A stretch of DNA of 64,000 nt. It comes from Pseudomonadales bacterium. Lineage in GTDB: Bacteria > Pseudomonadota > Gammaproteobacteria > Pseudomonadales > Pseudohongiellaceae. Position numbers and translations under genes: made by a program. Where the stretch lies: the NCBI GenBank assembly GCA_022822865.1, contig JAJDYJ010000084.1, positions 1-64,000 on the forward strand, read 5' to 3'. Position 1 is the stretch's first letter; each line of letters begins with the position of its first letter. The notes below the pieces were generated by a model, which ran no database searches, was not told where the DNA came from, and was given only the letters and a program-made list of their open reading frames with translations. Of this stretch, positions 61,599 to 64,000 are shown one piece after another.

Positions 61599-62135
61599 GT
61601 GACAGCGCTCGTTTCAAGATTGGTCCAATATCGCACGCTCAGACTGGTTATCGTGTTTTGGATCATAACCACGCTAATGGCCGCGGTTTTTGCTGCGATT
61701 CTGATCGCCTTGCTCGAAAATGGAATTCTTGATGAGAGTCAGATGGGCGGCGAGTTTCTCGAAACCCTTTCACCTCTTGGGCTTTTCATGGTGGCTCTGG
61801 TGCTGGCTCCGATTCTGGAAACGTGGATTTTCCAGTTGGCGCTCTTGCTGTTGGCGAAGAAATTGACCAAATGGCTCGCGAAATCGGATAGCTGGCTCCC
61901 GGCATTCCTGATTACCAGCCTGACATTTGCGGCCCTGCATGCCACCAACGCGGAAAACACCTTTTCGATCTACGGACTGTTGCACGCGGTAACGAGAATT
62001 CCGGCGGGATTTGCGCTCACCTTGCTTGCCATAGTCGAACGTGCGCGGGATAGCGGCTATCCGGTTCTGTCCGTGATTCTCCTCCATAGTATGTACAATA
62101 CGGTCCCTATTCTGTTTATCCCCTTATCCGAGTGA
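61599..62135 (+). CDS. CPBP-like intramembrane protein
   Basis: The start is GTG at 61599 (after AAGGGGACATC), not the far upstream GTG of the track. The 178 residues form about five helices and carry the order of CPBP/Abi intramembrane protease motifs: ALVLAPILETWIFQLALLLLA, FLITSLTFAALHATN and VLSVILLHSMYNT. The usual double Glu followed by Arg of motif 1 is reduced to a single Glu with no Arg, so proteolytic activity is uncertain. It starts a plus-strand series with the rhodanese gene 9 bp downstream. Confidence 0.7.
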   Translation: MTALVSRLVQYRTLRLVIVFWIITTLMAAVFAAILIALLENGILDESQMGGEFLETLSPLGLFMVALVLAPILETWIFQLALLLLAKKLTKWLAKSDSWLPAFLITSLTFAALHATNAENTFSIYGLLHAVTRIPAGFALTLLAIVERARDSGYPVLSVILLHSMYNTVPILFIPLSE

Positions 62136-62144
62136 GTCTCCCCA

Positions 62145-62561
62145 ATGGCGCAATTCATTGAATTCATAGGTAATCACCCGATTCTTTCGGGGATGTGGGT
62201 GGTTACCCTGCTGGCCATTATCGTTTATCATTCGCGCGCCGCGTCCCGCGCGATCGGCCCGCAGCAGGCGGTCATGATGATCAACCGCGAGGGCGCCGTA
62301 GTCGTCGACGTAAGGGACAGGAAGGAGTTCGATCAGGGCCATATCGCCGGCGCGATCAATATTCCGCTGGCGAAACTCAAACAGCGCATGGCTGAGTTGA
62401 ACAAGCACAAGGACAAGCCCAAGCTGGTCGTCTGCAAGATGGGCCAGCAATCCGGCGCGGCGGTCAAGAGTATCGAGGAAGCCGGCCATGGCAACGTCGC
62501 CAAACTGGCCGGCGGCATTTCGGAATGGACCGCGCGGTCCTTTCCGCTTATTCAGAAATAG
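62145..62561 (+). CDS. Membrane-anchored rhodanese-like protein
   Basis: An N-terminal helix (FIGNHPILSGMWVVTLLAIIVY) anchors a cytoplasmic rhodanese domain (VVVDVRDRKEFDQGHIAGAINIPLAKLKQRMAEL) with active-site loop VVCKMGQQSGAA and GGISEWTARSFPLI. It moves sulfur through the Cys of the loop. In Pseudomonas and Enterobacteria a similar gene (yibN type) lies directly before the grxC/secB genes; grxC is absent here. Confidence 0.88.
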   Translation: MAQFIEFIGNHPILSGMWVVTLLAIIVYHSRAASRAIGPQQAVMMINREGAVVVDVRDRKEFDQGHIAGAINIPLAKLKQRMAELNKHKDKPKLVVCKMGQQSGAAVKSIEEAGHGNVAKLAGGISEWTARSFPLIQK

Positions 62562-62606
62562 CGGCAGTCCGGGCGCGAGCCCGCCCCCGTGCAACTTGGA
62601 GCAGTC

Positions 62607-63188
62607 ATGGCTGAGAACGAGCAGAACGAGCAAGGCGAACAGAACGAACAGACCACCGCGGCGCCCGAACAGGCGGCGGCGCAACAGCAACCGCAGGCGG
62701 ACCCCAACGCTCCGCAGTTCGCATTGCAACGGATTTACCTGAAGGACTTTTCCTTCGAATCGCCGCGCAGTCCCGGCGTCTTCACCGGACAGTGGAGTCC
62801 GAACATCAATTTCGAAGTGAAAAGCCGCTCCGAGAAGTACCAGGAAAACTCCTACGAAGTGGTGCTCACGCTCACCGTTGAAGCCAAGGTCGAGGAAAAC
62901 ACGGCGTTCCTGGTCGAAGTTCAGCAGGCGGGCATCTTCGCCTGCGCCAACATGGAGCCCCAGCAACTCGAGCAGATTCTGGCTTCGCTTTGCCCGAACA
63001 TCCTTTTCCCCTATGCCAGGGAGGCTATCGATTCCATCGTCACCAAGGGCAGTTTCCCTCCGCTCATGCTGGCCCCGATCAACTTCGACGCGGTCTACGC
63101 AGAACAAAAACGCCGTCAGGCGGAACAACAGGCCGGCGCGCAACCCGGCGGCAACGGAGCCGGCGAAGCCCCGGCGGCTACACAATAA
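62607..63188 (+). CDS. secB: Protein-export chaperone SecB
   Basis: The start MAENEQNEQGEQ at 62607 has TTGGAG upstream; the track ORF begins six codons earlier. The 193-residue chaperone keeps preproteins unfolded for SecA. Family sequence: FALQRIYLKDFSFESPRSPGVF, PNINFEVKSRSEKYQENSYEVVLTLTVEAK, AFLVEVQQAGIFACANM, LCPNILFPYAREAIDSIVTKGSFPPLMLAPINFDAVYAEQ. N- and C-terminal low-complexity tails (Gln/Ala/Gly) are longer than in E. coli SecB (155). Confidence 0.95.
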   Translation: MAENEQNEQGEQNEQTTAAPEQAAAQQQPQADPNAPQFALQRIYLKDFSFESPRSPGVFTGQWSPNINFEVKSRSEKYQENSYEVVLTLTVEAKVEENTAFLVEVQQAGIFACANMEPQQLEQILASLCPNILFPYAREAIDSIVTKGSFPPLMLAPINFDAVYAEQKRRQAEQQAGAQPGGNGAGEAPAATQ

Positions 63189-63199
63189 CCAGTCGGCCC

Positions 63200-64000
63200 T
63201 TACCCGGATCCAAGTTCATGGATCTTGCGGGTGAGGGTGTTGCGGCCCCAGCCTAGCAGCAGCGCGGCGTCCTGCTTGCGCCCGGAGGTATGTTTCAGGG
63301 CGATGTCGATCATCGCGCGCTCGAACTCCGGAGTGGCTTCGTCCAGGATGCCCGTATTGCCCTGCTTGATCTGTTCGTCGGCCCAGGATTTCAGCGCCTG
63401 GGTCCAGTTGCGCGCGGCTCCCGGCTGTTCGCGCTGTTCCGCGAATTCCGGCGGCAGATCGGTGATGTGCACTTCGCGTCCCGAGGCCATGACCGTGATC
63501 CAGCGGCAGAAATTCTCCAGTTGCCGCACATTGCCCGGCCAGCTCAGGCCTTGCAGGTATTGTTCGGTTTCGGGCCGCAGCGCCTTCGCCGGCACGTCGA
63601 GTTCGGTCGCTGCCCGGCTAAGGAAGTGCCGCGCCAGCCGCGGAATGTCCTCGCGTCTTTCGCTCAGTTTCGGCACGTGAATGCGGATTACGTTCAGGCG
63701 GTGAAACAGGTCTTCCCGGAAGCGGTGCTTGCGCACCAGGTCTTCCAGATTCTGGTGCGTGGCGGCGATGATGCGCACGTCAACCTTCACCGAGGTATGT
63801 CCGCCGACGCGATAGAACTCGCCTTCCGACAGCACGCGCAGCAGACGGGTCTGGGTGTCCGGCGGCATGTCGCCGATTTCGTCGAGAAACAAGGCGCCGC
63901 CGTTAGCCTGCTCGAATCGGCCCGTGCGTTGCTGGGTAGCGCCGGTGAAGGCGCCTTTTTCGTGCCCGAACAGTTCAGACTCGATCAGGTCGGCCGGAAT
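63200..64000 (-). CDS. ntrC: NtrC-family response regulator, 5' part beyond the window (partial)
   Basis: Only the last 266 codons are present; the gene continues past position 64000. It has the AAA+ sigma54 activator core with [19 protein letters not shown] (the GAFTGA sigma54-contact loop), [62 protein letters not shown], and a C-terminal Fis-type helix-turn-helix ([21 protein letters not shown]). This spacing and the terminal [12 protein letters not shown] are characteristic of NtrC (GlnG), which turns on nitrogen-scavenging genes when phosphorylated by NtrB. Convergent with secB, 11 bp apart. Confidence 0.92.
   Translation of the reverse strand: MPADLIESELFGHEKGAFTGATQQRTGRFEQANGGALFLDEIGDMPPDTQTRLLRVLSEGEFYRVGGHTSVKVDVRIIAATHQNLEDLVRKHRFREDLFHRLNVIRIHVPKLSERREDIPRLARHFLSRAATELDVPAKALRPETEQYLQGLSWPGNVRQLENFCRWITVMASGREVHITDLPPEFAEQREQPGAARNWTQALKSWADEQIKQGNTGILDEATPEFERAMIDIALKHTSGRKQDAALLLGWGRNTLTRKIHELGSG

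Noticed and set aside
62562-62606. A missing grxC between rhodanese and secB
   Set aside because: Only 45 bp separate the genes, with no remnant of a glutaredoxin; absence is an ordinary difference in gene order.
1-64000. CRISPR arrays, tRNA, rRNA, transposases or phage structural genes
   Set aside because: No regularly spaced repeat, cloverleaf, or related coding sequence was seen. KilA-N and the toxin-antitoxin genes are the only phage- or mobile-type genes.

Overview
The window is a GC-rich chromosomal segment from a gammaproteobacterium. The evidence is a complete recC-recB-recD operon in that order, gpmI next to a rhodanese gene and secB, an NtrC-type regulator, and many secreted quinoproteins, S9 peptidases and a TonB-dependent receptor. 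That mix is typical of free-living or host-associated heterotrophic marine lineages, but no rRNA or species marker is present, so the genus is left open. I see no tRNA, rRNA, CRISPR array, transposase or integrase gene.

Region by region. 1-0.8 kb: two small unrecognised minus-strand ORFs, the first AT-rich and probably truncated. 1-10.3 kb: single genes, including a membrane-anchored hypothetical, an ABC six-helix protein without an ATPase domain, an HNH endonuclease, an FG-GAP/VCBS protein, an EamA transporter, a DUF1499 protein, a secreted alpha/beta hydrolase and a periplasmic Cu/Zn superoxide dismutase with an enlarged zinc loop. 10.3-19.8 kb, minus strand: TonB-dependent receptor, class III aminotransferase, lipoprotein amidohydrolase, then a complete polyamine-type ABC importer (ATPase, binding protein, two permeases). 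This reads as one outer-membrane-to-cytoplasm uptake and degradation pathway for an amine or amide. 19.9-30.2 kb: PepSY membrane protein, PQQ quinoprotein, two tandem near-duplicate S9 peptidases and two NHL propeller proteins, all exported. 30.3-35.6 kb, minus strand: three overlapping GT-C-like membrane proteins and a HAD-UbiA fusion that resembles decaprenyl-phosphoribose synthases, hence a candidate polyprenyl-phosphate-pentose glycosylation system. 35.7-38.1 kb: a membrane protein with a spermidine-synthase-like methyltransferase domain.

38.1-42.4 kb is an island of toxin-antitoxin and phage-type genes: a truncated KilA-N gene, a solitary AbiEi/DUF6088 antitoxin, hipB-hipA-hicB and yefM-yoeB. 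It is bounded by a 26-bp direct repeat (25/26) that duplicates the 3' end of the methyltransferase gene, and the right copy still encodes an alternative C-terminus. It looks like an element inserted into the 3' end of a host gene.

42.5-46.2 kb, minus strand: MadL and MadM malonate transporter, MatB-like malonyl-CoA synthetase and an SMP-30 lactonase. 46.4-55.1 kb: recCBD. 55.1-59.7 kb: DUF1295, DUF3667, a DoxX-like membrane protein, and a lipoprotein with an N-terminal cytochrome c fused to a PQQ propeller. 59.9-64 kb: gpmI, a CPBP-like membrane protein, rhodanese, secB and the 3' part of ntrC.

Three families of palindromic intergenic repeats occur (7.3 kb, 19.8 kb, and a pair at 29.0 and 59.8 kb). 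In the pair, the segment between the inverted arms appears to be flipped relative to the flanks. All calls come from reading the supplied sequence and ORF translations; no searches were run. Residue numbers refer to the starts chosen here.
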